NCBI GenBank assembly: GCA_023422005.1
Contig: JAEZSC010000076.1
Coordinates: forward strand, 11,868 to 75,867
Direction: 5' to 3'
DNA: 64,000 bases
Origin: Bacillota bacterium
GTDB taxonomy: Bacteria; Bacillota; Clostridia; Christensenellales; UMGS416
The notes under the pieces: generated by a model
Database searches by the model: none
Seen by the model: only the letters and a program-made list of their open reading frames with translations
Told to the model about the DNA's origin: nothing
Shown: positions 7,383 to 16,922 of the stretch, piece after piece
Layout of the letters: the number at the start of each line of letters is the position of its first letter
Position numbering within the stretch: position 1 is the stretch's first letter
Position numbers and translations under genes: made by a program

Positions 7383-8402
7383 CTATTCGTGGGCGGCCTC
7401 GGCCATGGCCGCCAGGTTCTCCGGCGGCACGTTGGGCAGCAGCGCCTCATGGCTGGGGCTTACGACATAGTTGGGTCCGAACAGGTCTCGCAGCCTGCGC
7501 ACCTCGTCCCGCACCTGCTGCGGCGTGCCGAAGGGCAGCAGGCGCTGGGTGTCCACGCCGCCGATGAAGACCAGCTTTCCGTTGTATTTGCGGGCAAGAT
7601 TTTCGGCTTCCATGTTGCGGGCCAGCGCCTGTATCGGGTGCAGCGCGTCCACGCCGGCGTCGATGAGCTGCGGGATGATGCGGTCGATGGCACCGCAGGA
7701 ATGCAGCACCACCGGCAGACCGTGCCGCTTGGCCTGGTCGATCAGCCGTTTAAAATAGGGCAGCACAAAGCGCCCGAACAGCTCCGGCGAGATCAGCATG
7801 TCCAGCTGGCTGCCGAAGTCATTGCCGAAGAAGAAAGCGTCCATATGGGCGGCGGTGCGGCTGAACCACAGCTCGTTGGCCTGCAGGTAGAAATCCACGA
7901 CGTGTTCTGTGACCGCCTGCACGACGTCCGGGTCGGTATACATCTTGATGAAGTAATTGTCCATGCCGAAGAAATCGGCCACGTGGTGGAAGAAGGGGCT
8001 CCACATGCCCGAGAGCACGGCGAAGCCCTGGGCCTCGCGCTCCCGCAGCGCGCTCTGCGCCTGGGTGAAGTCCAGGTATTTGACATCCGGCCAGTCGAAG
8101 CGCTCCACCTGCGCCACATCCTCACATTGCGCGAAGACGCCGCCTTGGTTCAGCGAGCGGCGCGTCTGCCCGGCGTCGGTGTCTATCATGGGTTTGCCCT
8201 GCGGGTGCTTCCAGCAGTCCCAAAATTCCGGCATTGCCCACACCAGCGTGTCGCCAAGAGCCTTGGACAGGCCGAAATCGTCCTGCACGCCGAAATGGCT
8301 GCAGTACACCGGCAGGCTGTCGGGATGAGGGTTGCCGTGCCAGAAGCCGCTGCTGGCGCTGCGCCCCTGCAGGATGGAATGGAAGTGCTCTCTTGATGTC
8401 AT
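7383..8402 (-). CDS. URO-D superfamily protein (339 aa)
   Basis: A cytoplasmic TIM-barrel protein of the uroporphyrinogen decarboxylase superfamily. It has the opening MTSREHFHSILQGR, a central PVVLHSCGAID block with the His-x-Cys pair and the strand VFIGGVDTQRLLPFGTPQQV. It lacks a cysteine in the final block (VSPSHEALLPNVPPENL), so the three-ligand zinc site of MtaA/MtbA-type methyltransferases is incomplete. It starts 32 bases after the LplC-type permease gene and is followed by another URO-D gene, making it part of the sugar-uptake operon. Function unknown; the operon suggests action on the imported compound. Confidence 0.78.
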   Translation of the reverse strand: MTSREHFHSILQGRSASSGFWHGNPHPDSLPVYCSHFGVQDDFGLSKALGDTLVWAMPEFWDCWKHPQGKPMIDTDAGQTRRSLNQGGVFAQCEDVAQVERFDWPDVKYLDFTQAQSALREREAQGFAVLSGMWSPFFHHVADFFGMDNYFIKMYTDPDVVQAVTEHVVDFYLQANELWFSRTAAHMDAFFFGNDFGSQLDMLISPELFGRFVLPYFKRLIDQAKRHGLPVVLHSCGAIDRIIPQLIDAGVDALHPIQALARNMEAENLARKYNGKLVFIGGVDTQRLLPFGTPQQVRDEVRRLRDLFGPNYVVSPSHEALLPNVPPENLAAMAEAAHE

Positions 8403-8434
8403 AAGTGATTCTCCCTACTTTCCCGGCCGGGTGT

Positions 8435-9322
8435 TCAGCCTTTCACAGAGCCCAGCACCAGTCCGGTTACGAAGTATTTTTGCAGGAAGGGGTACACGGC
8501 CAGAATCGGGATCATGGACACGAACACCTTGGCCGCGTTGAAGTTCTTGCTGGCCAGATCCCTCATGCGCTGGAGCTCCTCGGGGCTCATGGTGCTGGTG
8601 TTGCGGATCTCCACAACCAACTGCTGCAGGTAGGACTGCAGCGGCAGGTTCCTCGAGTGGTTCATGTATATTATACCATCAAAGAATGCGTTCCAGTGGC
8701 CCACGATGCTGAAAAGCGTGACCGTGGCGATGGAAGGCACAGCCAGCGGTATGAAGATGCGCACCAGGATCGTCCAGGGGTTGGCGCCGTCGATGCGGGC
8801 AGCTTCCTCCAGTTCGTCGGGCAGGCCCTTGAAGTAGTTCATCAGGATGATCACGTTGAAGATGGGCACCGCTCCGGGCAGCACCAGCGCCCAGATCGTG
8901 TCCAGCATCTTTAAGTTGTTGATGAGCAGATAGCTGGGGATCAGCCCGCCGCCGAACAGCATCGAGAATGCCAGGTACCACATATACACGTTGCGCTGGG
9001 GGAACACGCGGGTGCTCTTGGACAGCGGATAGGCCATCAGGACGGTCAGCACCAGGTTGATGCCGCCGCCCAGCAGTACGCGGTACACCGAGTTGGCGAA
9101 GGAGCGGAAGAATTGCTGATCTTCCAGGATTGCGCGGTAAGCCGCCAGCGTGAAGTTGACCGGCCAGAAGGTGACCATGCCCGCCATGGCGGCGGCCTTG
9201 TCGGAAAAGGATATGGCGATGGTGTTCACGATGGGCAGCAGGCATACCGCCGTGAGCAAAACCAATATGGCGATGATGACGGCATGAATCGCCTTGGCCG
9301 ATGCGCTCTTGTTCTCAATCAT
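8435..9322 (-). CDS. Sugar ABC importer permease, LplC/YtcP type
   Basis: A 295-residue inner-membrane permease with six helices. The cytoplasmic loop EEAARIDGANPWTILVRIF is the EAA motif that docks on the ATPase. The protein ends in LVLGSVKG, a hallmark of LplC-like subunits of CUT1 importers. The start at 9322 is preceded by AAGGAG at a 7-base distance; an in-frame ATG 33 bases upstream has none. It works with the LplB-type partner 10 bases upstream and the lipoprotein at 12060. No ATPase gene lies in the operon. Confidence 0.92.
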   Translation of the reverse strand: MIENKSASAKAIHAVIIAILVLLTAVCLLPIVNTIAISFSDKAAAMAGMVTFWPVNFTLAAYRAILEDQQFFRSFANSVYRVLLGGGINLVLTVLMAYPLSKSTRVFPQRNVYMWYLAFSMLFGGGLIPSYLLINNLKMLDTIWALVLPGAVPIFNVIILMNYFKGLPDELEEAARIDGANPWTILVRIFIPLAVPSIATVTLFSIVGHWNAFFDGIIYMNHSRNLPLQSYLQQLVVEIRNTSTMSPEELQRMRDLASKNFNAAKVFVSMIPILAVYPFLQKYFVTGLVLGSVKG

Positions 9323-9332
9323 TGCGGTCTCC

Positions 9333-10271
9333 TTAAAAAATCCGGTATCCGGCAAAGCGGTTCGCCAGATAGTAAGACAGTACGATGAGCACGATGCTGA
9401 CCATCGACTTGAGCAGGCCCACCGCTGTGCCCAGGCTGAATTGCATCTCCACCAGGCCCATGCGGTACACGTAGGTGTCGATGATGTCTCCGGTGCGGTA
9501 GACCAGCGGATTGTACATGTTGAACACCTGGTCGAAGCCAGCGTTTAGCACATGGCCCAGGCTCAGCGTGGTCATCAGCACGATCGTGGGCACAAGGCTG
9601 GGAAAGGTCACGTGCAGCAACTGCTTCCAGCGCCCGGCGCCGTCGATGGACGCGGCCTCATAGAGATTGGGGTCGATGGCGGTCAGCGCGGCCAGATAGA
9701 TGATGGCGCCATAGCCGAACTCCTTCCACAGCTCCGTACCGATGAGGATGGGGCGGAACCATTTGTTGCTGGCCATGAACATGATCTTCTCCATACCCAG
9801 GCGCTCAAGCGTCGTGTTGATGATGCCATCCAGCGAGAACATGGAGACGAACATACCGCCCAGTATGACCCAGGACAGGAAGTGCGGCATATAGACAACC
9901 GTTTGCACGATCCGCTTGAAACGCTTGTTGGTTACTTCGTTGAGCAGCAGCGCGAAGATCACCGGCACGACGATGCCCAGCAGGATCTTGCTTATGGCGA
10001 TGATGACGGTGTTGGATAGCACCTGCATGCTGTCGGGGATCAGAAACATGTAGGCGAAGTTGGCCAGGCCCACCCATTTAGAGCCCAGTATGCCCTTGGC
10101 AGGCACATAGTTCTGGAAGGCGATGACCAGGCCGAACAGCGGAATGGTGGCAAAGATGAACAGCAGCACCACGCCCGGCAGCATCATGATGTTATAGCTA
10201 AGAATATCGAAATTTTTTCGTGAGGCGGGGCGTTTTTTCCGGGAAGGCTCTACCTTGCTCTTGGCTAACAT
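9333..10271 (-). CDS. Sugar ABC importer permease, LplB type
   Basis: A 312-residue permease with a basic N-terminal tail, six helices and the EAA loop YEAASIDGAGRWKQLLHVTF. It matches LplB/YteP-like subunits of CUT1 importers for oligosaccharides or their derivatives. AAAGGA precedes the ATG. It sits between the lipoprotein gene (separated by a very stable hairpin) and the LplC-type partner. The hairpin is expected to make the lipoprotein more abundant than the permeases. Confidence 0.92.
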   Translation of the reverse strand: MLAKSKVEPSRKKRPASRKNFDILSYNIMMLPGVVLLFIFATIPLFGLVIAFQNYVPAKGILGSKWVGLANFAYMFLIPDSMQVLSNTVIIAISKILLGIVVPVIFALLLNEVTNKRFKRIVQTVVYMPHFLSWVILGGMFVSMFSLDGIINTTLERLGMEKIMFMASNKWFRPILIGTELWKEFGYGAIIYLAALTAIDPNLYEAASIDGAGRWKQLLHVTFPSLVPTIVLMTTLSLGHVLNAGFDQVFNMYNPLVYRTGDIIDTYVYRMGLVEMQFSLGTAVGLLKSMVSIVLIVLSYYLANRFAGYRIF

Positions 10272-10302
10272 GGGAAGTCCTTTCGGCGGCTTGGGTTGGA
10301 AA

Positions 10303-10336
10303 CATCAGATCTGCCGCCGAAGCGGCAGATCTGATG
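10303..10336 (-). promoter_or_regulatory. Intercistronic hairpin with UUCG tetraloop
   Basis: A perfect 15-bp inverted repeat (10303-10317 and 10322-10336). Read on the minus strand the loop is TTCG closed by C and G, the hyperstable cUUCGg tetraloop. It lies between the solute-binding protein and permease genes and has no T-tract, so it probably protects the upstream message from 3' decay rather than ending transcription. Confidence 0.75.
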
Positions 10337-10359
10337 CATGCGTGAACAAAAAGTGTGAT

Positions 10360-12060
10360 TTACTTGCCAGCCGTGATTTCGTCCAGGATCTCCTGGCCGC
10401 CGGCGGCGTTCCACTGGGTCACGAAGGTGTCAAAGGCTTCGATGGGCTTCTCACCCATGATGATCTGCAGGATGGTCTCGGTTTCCATCTTCTTGAGGTT
10501 GGACCACTTGGTTTCCATGGCGGGCGTGGTGCCGAAGAACGCCGTGGTCACGAACTCCACATTGCTGTCGCCGGCGGCCTTTGGGCCCATGGTGCGGGCG
10601 ATGTCCAGCATGAAGTTGTTGACGTCCTTCTTGGGGTCTTTGCGATTGGCCATGATCTGCGGAACTTCACCGGCGAACATCTGATACTTCAGCTTGCTGG
10701 TGTCGCCGCCGGCGGCAATGGCGTTCTCGATGTCGGCGACGCCGCGCACGACGATGTCAGGATAGTTGATTTCGATGGCGATGGGCATGTAGCCCCAGCT
10801 CAGGCCGGCGTTGTTCTTCTGCCAGTCGGCGTAGGCGGCCGCGCCGTCGCCGTTGCCGCGCAGCACGTCATAGCTGCCGTTGAGGGCCTTGACGATGGCT
10901 TCGGGGTGCTCATAGCCCTTGCGGACGATCAGGATGGCCTGCAGAGGGTCATTGGTGGGCGTGGTCAGCTTGCCCTGGGCGTTCACAGGGGCGGACAGAG
11001 CAATCCATTCGGCCTCGGGGTGGTTGGTGATGGAGTTGACCACACCGCCGGCCGGCCACCAGACGCTAAAGAACATGCCCAGCTTGCCGGCGGCCAGCAG
11101 AGCGTCGCGGTCCTCGCCCTTGCGGATGGCGAACTCCTTATCCAGAATGCCCTGGCTGTAAGCGTCACGCAGCTTGGCCAGCGCGTCCTTCATCTGGGGC
11201 TGCACCGAGCCATAGGCGACCTTGCCGTCCACGGTGATCCAGGAACCGGGATAGGCGCCGAAGGCGTTGAACATCGTGTCCAGACCGCCCCAGGTGTTGT
11301 AGCCCAGGTAAACGGTGTCGGGGCCGGTCAGGCCCACGGTGGCGCCCTTGCCGTTTTGGCCGGGGTCCTGTTCAATGAAGGCCTTGGCGACGTTCAGTAC
11401 ATCGTCCACGGTCTTGGGCTCCTGCAGGCCCAGCTTGTCCAGCCAGTCCTTGCGGATCCACAGCACATTGTGGCAGTGGGTAAGGCTGGGGGAGGGAATG
11501 CCCATGAGCTTGCCGTCCACGGTCACTTCCTTGAACAGCGCCTCGCCGTTCACGTCCAGCTGTTCCTTGAGGAACGGGGAGATGCACTTGTCATAGGCTT
11601 CTGTCATGTCCGCCACCAGGCCGTTGTCCAGCAGTTGCTTGAACACCTTGCGGTTGACGACCATGATGTCGGGGATCTCACCGGCTGCGATGGACAGGGA
11701 GACCTTCTGGTCATAGTTGGCGGGGTCCACTTCCCACGCCACCTTGGTCTCGATGTTGAACTTTTCCTTGACGTAGTCCACAAAGGGGTTCTTTTCATAG
11801 GTGATGTCGTTTTCGCTGGTCGCCTTGCTGACGCCCTTGGTGAAGGTCACGGTTTCCGCGTAGGGGGTGTAGGGATCCCACACCGCGTCGGCGGCTGCTG
11901 TCTGGGATGGCGGCGCCACGCTCTCCTGCGGAGCGCTGGCTTCCGGGCTCGGGGTCGCTTGGGCAGAGGCCGGTGCCGATGCGGCGGGTGTGCCGGCGCA
12001 ACCCGTAAGGGCTGCAACGGTCATCACTGCGATCAACAGGGCCAACCACTTGCTTTTCAT
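10360..12060 (-). CDS. Sugar ABC importer lipoprotein (solute-binding)
   Basis: A 566-residue extracellular solute-binding protein. Residues 1-20 form a lipoprotein signal with lipobox LTGC and lipidated Cys21, followed by a low-complexity Ala/Ser/Pro/Glu linker to about residue 60. The long two-lobed body, with KEKFNIETKVAWEV and an ADMTEAYDKCISPFLKEQL segment, matches the LipO/YtcQ group that pairs with LplB/LplC permeases. It captures an oligosaccharide outside the cell. It is the first gene of the operon running down to the two URO-D genes. The 147 bases upstream are AT-rich and carry its promoter region. Confidence 0.9.
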   Translation of the reverse strand: MKSKWLALLIAVMTVAALTGCAGTPAASAPASAQATPSPEASAPQESVAPPSQTAAADAVWDPYTPYAETVTFTKGVSKATSENDITYEKNPFVDYVKEKFNIETKVAWEVDPANYDQKVSLSIAAGEIPDIMVVNRKVFKQLLDNGLVADMTEAYDKCISPFLKEQLDVNGEALFKEVTVDGKLMGIPSPSLTHCHNVLWIRKDWLDKLGLQEPKTVDDVLNVAKAFIEQDPGQNGKGATVGLTGPDTVYLGYNTWGGLDTMFNAFGAYPGSWITVDGKVAYGSVQPQMKDALAKLRDAYSQGILDKEFAIRKGEDRDALLAAGKLGMFFSVWWPAGGVVNSITNHPEAEWIALSAPVNAQGKLTTPTNDPLQAILIVRKGYEHPEAIVKALNGSYDVLRGNGDGAAAYADWQKNNAGLSWGYMPIAIEINYPDIVVRGVADIENAIAAGGDTSKLKYQMFAGEVPQIMANRKDPKKDVNNFMLDIARTMGPKAAGDSNVEFVTTAFFGTTPAMETKWSNLKKMETETILQIIMGEKPIEAFDTFVTQWNAAGGQEILDEITAGK

Positions 12061-12207
12061 TACAGATCCTCCTTTTTCTTCGTTGCCTTTGCCATTTAAG
12101 CAAATTGCATAGTAAAAGCATATAATCTTAGGCTAATTGTGGAAATAATAAAAAACTCAGAATTGTGACAGTTATTTCATCTCTCTAAACTCATGCTTCT
12201 CGCGCTG

Positions 12208-14136
12208 TCATACCGGCCGTATCACGAAGCGGAAGCGGGCGTCCTGATCATACCACAGCGGGAAGTTCGTGTTCCAAAAGTTGTTATACAGATTGAAGTA
12301 CACACCGTTGGACGCGTCGCCGTCGCCATCGCCGAAGGCCCACAGCGCCGGCTCGCCGATGTTCACCAGCGCCGTGTCCAGCGTCTCCAGCGTCAGCTCA
12401 TCATAATGCAGGCCGAAGTCGGTCGCGTGCATCTTGATGTTGCCATGCCGGACCACGCGCGCCGGATCGATCCATTCGCCCAGCTTGCTGACCCGGCAGC
12501 CGGTGGCCACGGGGTTCATGCCCAGCCACAGCGCCTCTGACACGCGGCTGGCGGGCTTGCCCCACCACGCGAAATCCAGCAGCACGGCTTCACCCTGGGG
12601 CCGCACCCGCAGCATCAGGCGCTGGGGGCAGCCGTACAGCCGCGTCGCGTCGGCGCGCACCTCCAGCAGGGCGATGGCCTCCTGGTCGTTGGCATACAGC
12701 TCCTGGAGCTGGGCTCCGCAGCTTTGATAGCGGTCTATGGCTTTCTCCGACCCCAGCTTGTTAAAATCATCAAAGGCCAAATCCCGCAGCTCGGGGTAAT
12801 ATGTCAGGTCCATGTAGCGCCGGCAGAACTCGTCGGTCTGCTCGCGGGAATAGGCTTCATAGCGGAATGCGCCCAGGCGATGGCTGGCGTCGGCAGCGTG
12901 GAAAGCGCCTCTGGAGAGCGTGGTGAGCGCGCCGTCGCCGTCAAAGCCGATGCTCCAGCCGCCGATGCTCAGCACGGCCTGCGTGTCCTGCACGCGGCGG
13001 TATCCGGTTGTATCCGGCATGGGCACGCTGCATTCGCCGATGGCGCGCTGCGCCTGGTCCCGCGGTTCGCCGTGCAGTGCGTCCACTGCCTGGTCGATGT
13101 AGCCTCGCTGCTCCTGCCAGGATTCTTCCAGCAACTGATAGCCCGGCGTGGGCCGGACCTTCTCAAATTCTGTGCGTACATAATGGTCATGGTCGCGCAG
13201 CCGAGACTTGTAATCCAGCCCCCAGGTGTGCTCGGCAATGCTCAGCAGCGGCAACTCCACAGCCTCTTTTTGGGGCGCCTGCCACTGGCGGCGCAGGCGC
13301 AGCAGCGCCCGGTATTGGCTCACCTTGCCCGGGTCCGTGGCCACGCCGTGTATCCAGGAATCACCGATCTCGTCGGTGACAACGGGCAGGCTGTCACGGA
13401 TGCGCCGGATGGCCGGCACGATGTCGTTGAGGGTGCCGGCGCGCAGCACGGCCTGCGGGTGCTCTTGGCGCATCTGCTCATACATCTGGCGGATGGGCTG
13501 CGCCGACTGGGGGCCGTTGTTGTCGCCGGTGTGGGCAAAGCAGATGGCCAGGCCCGTGCCGGGGATCTCGGTGTAGCGCCCATAGCCAAAGTTGTACATC
13601 ATGACGATCTCTTCGCCGCCGGGGGCGCGCCACCGGAACAGCGGCGGTACCTTGGGAGATACCGAGACCGGGTTCACGCCAATGTGAAGAAATTCGATGC
13701 CCGCGCGGGCCAGCAGCGGCACGATGGCCCTGGTGTGGCCGGGCACATCGGTGAGCTTGGCGGCCACGGTGTGCTTGCCAAAACGCTGGTCCAGCCCTTG
13801 AGAGATGCTCAGGCCATACTCGAAGAGTTCCCGGTCCATAAGCTCCGTGTGGGTCGTGAAGGGCAGCCCATGCCAGGCGATGTCCCCGGCCTCAATGGCG
13901 CGCTCCATCTCGCGCCGGCCTTCGGGTTCGGCGCTGCGCAAGTATTCGTCCACGAGCCACGAGCCCGTGGTCCAGATAAAGCGCTCCTGGCCCTCCTCCC
14001 GCAACTCCCGCGCCAGCTTCATGGCCTGGGGGATATAGGATTGGATGTAGCGCTCCCGCACGTTCTTCGCAAAGTCCGTATAGCCGATGTCCAGATGGGT
14101 TTTGAACAGGAAAAGGATCTCTTTGATGGTACTCAC
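12208..14136 (-). CDS. DUF5054 protein, GH38-like glycosidase candidate
   Basis: A 642-residue protein. The N-terminus (FKTHLDIGYTDFAKNV) resembles the start of the alpha-mannosidase (GH38) barrel, where the HxDIG motif holds a catalytic metal. Further GH38-like blocks are FIWTTGSWLVDEYL and IAWHGLPFTTHTELM. The C-terminal half is beta-rich. This layout is that of DUF5054. GTG at 14136 is used because GGGGAA precedes it and an upstream ATG has no site. There is no signal peptide, so it acts in the cytoplasm. It lies directly upstream of the sugar-uptake operon and divergent from the YesN/YesM pair, suggesting joint regulation. Confidence 0.8.
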   Translation of the reverse strand: MSTIKEILFLFKTHLDIGYTDFAKNVRERYIQSYIPQAMKLARELREEGQERFIWTTGSWLVDEYLRSAEPEGRREMERAIEAGDIAWHGLPFTTHTELMDRELFEYGLSISQGLDQRFGKHTVAAKLTDVPGHTRAIVPLLARAGIEFLHIGVNPVSVSPKVPPLFRWRAPGGEEIVMMYNFGYGRYTEIPGTGLAICFAHTGDNNGPQSAQPIRQMYEQMRQEHPQAVLRAGTLNDIVPAIRRIRDSLPVVTDEIGDSWIHGVATDPGKVSQYRALLRLRRQWQAPQKEAVELPLLSIAEHTWGLDYKSRLRDHDHYVRTEFEKVRPTPGYQLLEESWQEQRGYIDQAVDALHGEPRDQAQRAIGECSVPMPDTTGYRRVQDTQAVLSIGGWSIGFDGDGALTTLSRGAFHAADASHRLGAFRYEAYSREQTDEFCRRYMDLTYYPELRDLAFDDFNKLGSEKAIDRYQSCGAQLQELYANDQEAIALLEVRADATRLYGCPQRLMLRVRPQGEAVLLDFAWWGKPASRVSEALWLGMNPVATGCRVSKLGEWIDPARVVRHGNIKMHATDFGLHYDELTLETLDTALVNIGEPALWAFGDGDGDASNGVYFNLYNNFWNTNFPLWYDQDARFRFVIRPV

Positions 14137-14348
14137 TGCGTTCCCCTTTCGGTATATAATGAGTGTGCTATCCAAGCGGTATCATTATAATCAGGCGTGC
14201 CTCTTGCCCATATCATAAAAAATTCAGAAATATATAACATAAACGTGAAATATATCAAATGCCCGGCCGGTGTAAAATTGTATATAATAGTCGAAAGAAC
14301 CCGCTGGGGCAGCGGCGAAGTGCCCGTGTGATCGCAAAGGAGGGAAGA

Positions 14349-15128
14349 ATGGTTCAGGTTGTCGTCGTTGACGACGAAGAAATTGAGCGCAATGGGCTGG
14401 AATTCCTGCTGCAGCGTTGCGAGCACCCGATGCAGATCCATAAAATGTGCAACGGCAGCGAGGCGCTGGAGTTTCTTCGGCGGCGGCGAGCAGATCTCGT
14501 CATCACCGACATCAAGATGCCTTTTATGGATGGTCTGGCGCTGTGCCGTGAAGCGAGAGCCCTCTATCCGGACATCCATCTGTTGATTTCTTCCGGCTAC
14601 GGCGAGTTTGAGTTCGCTCAGCAGGCAATACAGGCCAAGGTGGACGATTACATCCTCAAGCCCGTGATCGTGGATCACTTCTATCGCACCGTCGAGGGCA
14701 TCATCAGCTCGCTGCAGGAGGACCAGGCCAAACAGCGCAGGAGCATCCCCCGGCAGCAGGAGGCCGCGCTGCCCGAAGACGAGCAGGACACCGCCCGCAA
14801 GAAGGCCATTCAACTGGCCATGCAGCTGATCCGAGAAAACTACCACCGGGACATTAGCCTGGAGTGGATTGCCCAGCAGATTTATTTGTCTCCTGGGTAC
14901 TTGAGCGGCCTGTTTCACAAGGAGACCGGTCACAGCGTAATACAATACATCACGCTGTGCCGCATGGAGAAAGCCAGAGAGTATCTGACACAAACCAACA
15001 TGAAGATTGTGGACATCGCCCGGCGCGTAGGTTACAGCAACTCCTCGTACTTCTGCCTGCAGTTCCGCAAGTATTACGGCGTGACCGCTGTGCAGATGCG
15101 CGAAGGAAAGGACGCCGACGTCGGATGA
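14349..15128 (+). CDS. YesN-type response regulator (receiver + AraC HTH)
   Basis: A 259-residue regulator. The receiver domain (1-120) has Asp8/Asp9, the phospho-acceptor Asp54 in ITDIKMP, and the switch Lys in LKPV. A short linker leads to an AraC-type double HTH (~165-255) with WIAQQIYLSPGYLSGLFHKE and VDIARRVGYSNSSYFCLQFR. GGAGGG precedes the ATG. The stop overlaps the start of the kinase gene by 4 bases, so the pair is translationally coupled. A TATAAT box sits at 14283-14288 without a clear -35. It likely activates the divergent DUF5054 and sugar-uptake genes in response to an extracellular sugar. Confidence 0.92.
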   Translation: MVQVVVVDDEEIERNGLEFLLQRCEHPMQIHKMCNGSEALEFLRRRRADLVITDIKMPFMDGLALCREARALYPDIHLLISSGYGEFEFAQQAIQAKVDDYILKPVIVDHFYRTVEGIISSLQEDQAKQRRSIPRQQEAALPEDEQDTARKKAIQLAMQLIRENYHRDISLEWIAQQIYLSPGYLSGLFHKETGHSVIQYITLCRMEKAREYLTQTNMKIVDIARRVGYSNSSYFCLQFRKYYGVTAVQMREGKDADVG

Positions 15129-16828
15129 AAAGGTGGGGCCGCTTCTTCCACAATCTGCGCTTCAAACAGAAGCTGCTGCTGTCCTACTCCATCGTCGCGC
15201 TGATCCCGCTGATCTCATGGAGCCTTTACTCCTACCAGCAGACCAACGCGTCGCTGCGGGTGCAGACGGGCATACGCTTCCAGGAGATTATCGGAAACGC
15301 CAGGGACAACCTGCAAAGCCGGGTCCGCAAGATTGAAAACGCCTTTGCGCTGATCGCCCGGGACCCTTCCATCGGTCAGATCATCAACAACCAATATCAA
15401 AGCAGCTACCGCAAGTATTACGACGTCACCCAGAAGTTCGACCCCATGGCCAACACGCTGCTGGGCTTGAACCCTGAGGTGGAATCCATCGATATCTACA
15501 CGACCGGCAGCATCAAGTCGGCGCGGATGAACTTTTTGGACCTGGAGGAGGCGCTGCGAACAAAGGAGCGCCTGCGGCAGCTCAACAACACCGACATGAC
15601 GTGGTTTCTGGACGGCGGCACGCTGACCTTGGCACAGAAGGTGTACAGCATCGACGACCCCCGCAAATACGCGATCCTCGCCCTGAAGGTCAAGTATGAC
15701 GCTTTTTTCTCGGAAGCCGTTCCGGGCAATCTGGACAATTATGGCATCCTCGTCGAGGACGCTTCCGGCCAGATCCTCTTCCGGGAGGACGGCATGCACA
15801 ACCGGCCCGATCTGGGGCAATTGAGCCTGGAGGAAATCCGCGCCCTATGCAACAGAACCGAGGACATGCTGCTGGAGAGCCAGAGCATTGCTCCGCCGGG
15901 CTGGACCATACACATGTACATGGACATCAACGCCATTCTGGTGTCGCCTAAGTCCGCCGTCTATTCCACGGCGATCATCATAGGGGTCTCGCTGCTGCTG
16001 ATCCTGGTCGTCATCGTTCTGTTCTCCAAGACCTTCATCAAGCGCATCAGCGCGCTGAACACATCGCTGGCCAGCGTGGTCAGCAGCCGGTTCACCGTGG
16101 ACATCTCTTCGGATTACCGCGACGAGATCGGGGAAATCACCAACAGCGTGGGCGCCATGGTCCAGGAGACCCGCGAGCTGATCCACGAGGTGTATGAGAG
16201 CCGTCTGCTGTTGCGCGAGGCCGAGATCAAGGCGCTGCAATCCCAGATCAACCCGCACTTCCTCTATAACACGTTGTCGGCCATTAACTGGCAGGCCATC
16301 AAGAGCGGGGACATGGGCATCTCCAACATCATCACGACGCTGTCCACGTTCTACCGCACGATCCTCAACAAGAACAACAACGTGACGACGGTGCGCGCGG
16401 AGCTGGAGAACACCACCGCCTATCTGACGATCCAGCGCAACATCCACAGCAATTCCTTCGACTACTCATTCGATGTGGACGAAGCCGTGCTGGATTACAA
16501 CATGCCCAACATCATTCTGCAGCCCATCGTGGAGAACGCCATTGAGCACGGCATCGACTGCAAGAACGACGGCGAGCGCGGCACGATCACCATTCGCGTG
16601 CGCGCCAGCGGCAACGACATCGTATTTGATGTGATCGACAACGGCATGGGCATGAGCGAGGAGAACATCCGCGACGTGCTGGTAAACAGCAAAAAGGGAT
16701 ATGGCGTCAAGAACGTCAACGAACGCCTGCAGCTGTTCTTCGATAAGGACTACGGCTTGACGCTGCAGCGTGTGCAGCCCCACGGCACCCGGGCGACGAT
16801 CCGCATCCCTAAGTATATTCACGTATAG
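15125..16828 (+). CDS. YesM-type sensor histidine kinase
   Basis: A 567-residue membrane kinase. It has a first helix at ~20-40, an extracytoplasmic sensor region to ~280, a second helix at ~283-305 and a HAMP linker. Next comes the His_kinase box QSQINPHFLYNT with phospho-acceptor His near 378. The HATPase domain carries the N-box VENAIEHGI and the G-box DNGMGM. This is the family that partners YesN regulators and senses extracellular sugars or loaded binding proteins. Its start overlaps the regulator stop. It is followed by the GH172-type gene after ~94 bases. Confidence 0.92.
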   Translation: MKRWGRFFHNLRFKQKLLLSYSIVALIPLISWSLYSYQQTNASLRVQTGIRFQEIIGNARDNLQSRVRKIENAFALIARDPSIGQIINNQYQSSYRKYYDVTQKFDPMANTLLGLNPEVESIDIYTTGSIKSARMNFLDLEEALRTKERLRQLNNTDMTWFLDGGTLTLAQKVYSIDDPRKYAILALKVKYDAFFSEAVPGNLDNYGILVEDASGQILFREDGMHNRPDLGQLSLEEIRALCNRTEDMLLESQSIAPPGWTIHMYMDINAILVSPKSAVYSTAIIIGVSLLLILVVIVLFSKTFIKRISALNTSLASVVSSRFTVDISSDYRDEIGEITNSVGAMVQETRELIHEVYESRLLLREAEIKALQSQINPHFLYNTLSAINWQAIKSGDMGISNIITTLSTFYRTILNKNNNVTTVRAELENTTAYLTIQRNIHSNSFDYSFDVDEAVLDYNMPNIILQPIVENAIEHGIDCKNDGERGTITIRVRASGNDIVFDVIDNGMGMSEENIRDVLVNSKKGYGVKNVNERLQLFFDKDYGLTLQRVQPHGTRATIRIPKYIHV

Positions 16829-16922
16829 TACGGATTCTTTTTACATGTTTCTGAGATATTTGTGATTGCGACCCGCGGCAGCCGGGCTCAGAATGGTACC
16901 ATCCCCGACTGTGAGGTTTCCG

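Noticed and set aside
6217..8402. Calling the URO-D genes hemE (haem synthesis)
   Set aside because: No other haem genes are nearby, the key residues differ, and the genes sit in a sugar-uptake operon.
8435..9355. Start of the LplC permease at 9355
   Set aside because: The ribosome site AAGGAG is placed for the ATG at 9322; the upstream ATG has none.
10255..12099. A 614-codon plus-strand frame opposite the first lipoprotein gene
   Set aside because: Shadow of a lipoprotein gene with a clear lipobox; no ribosome site or domain.
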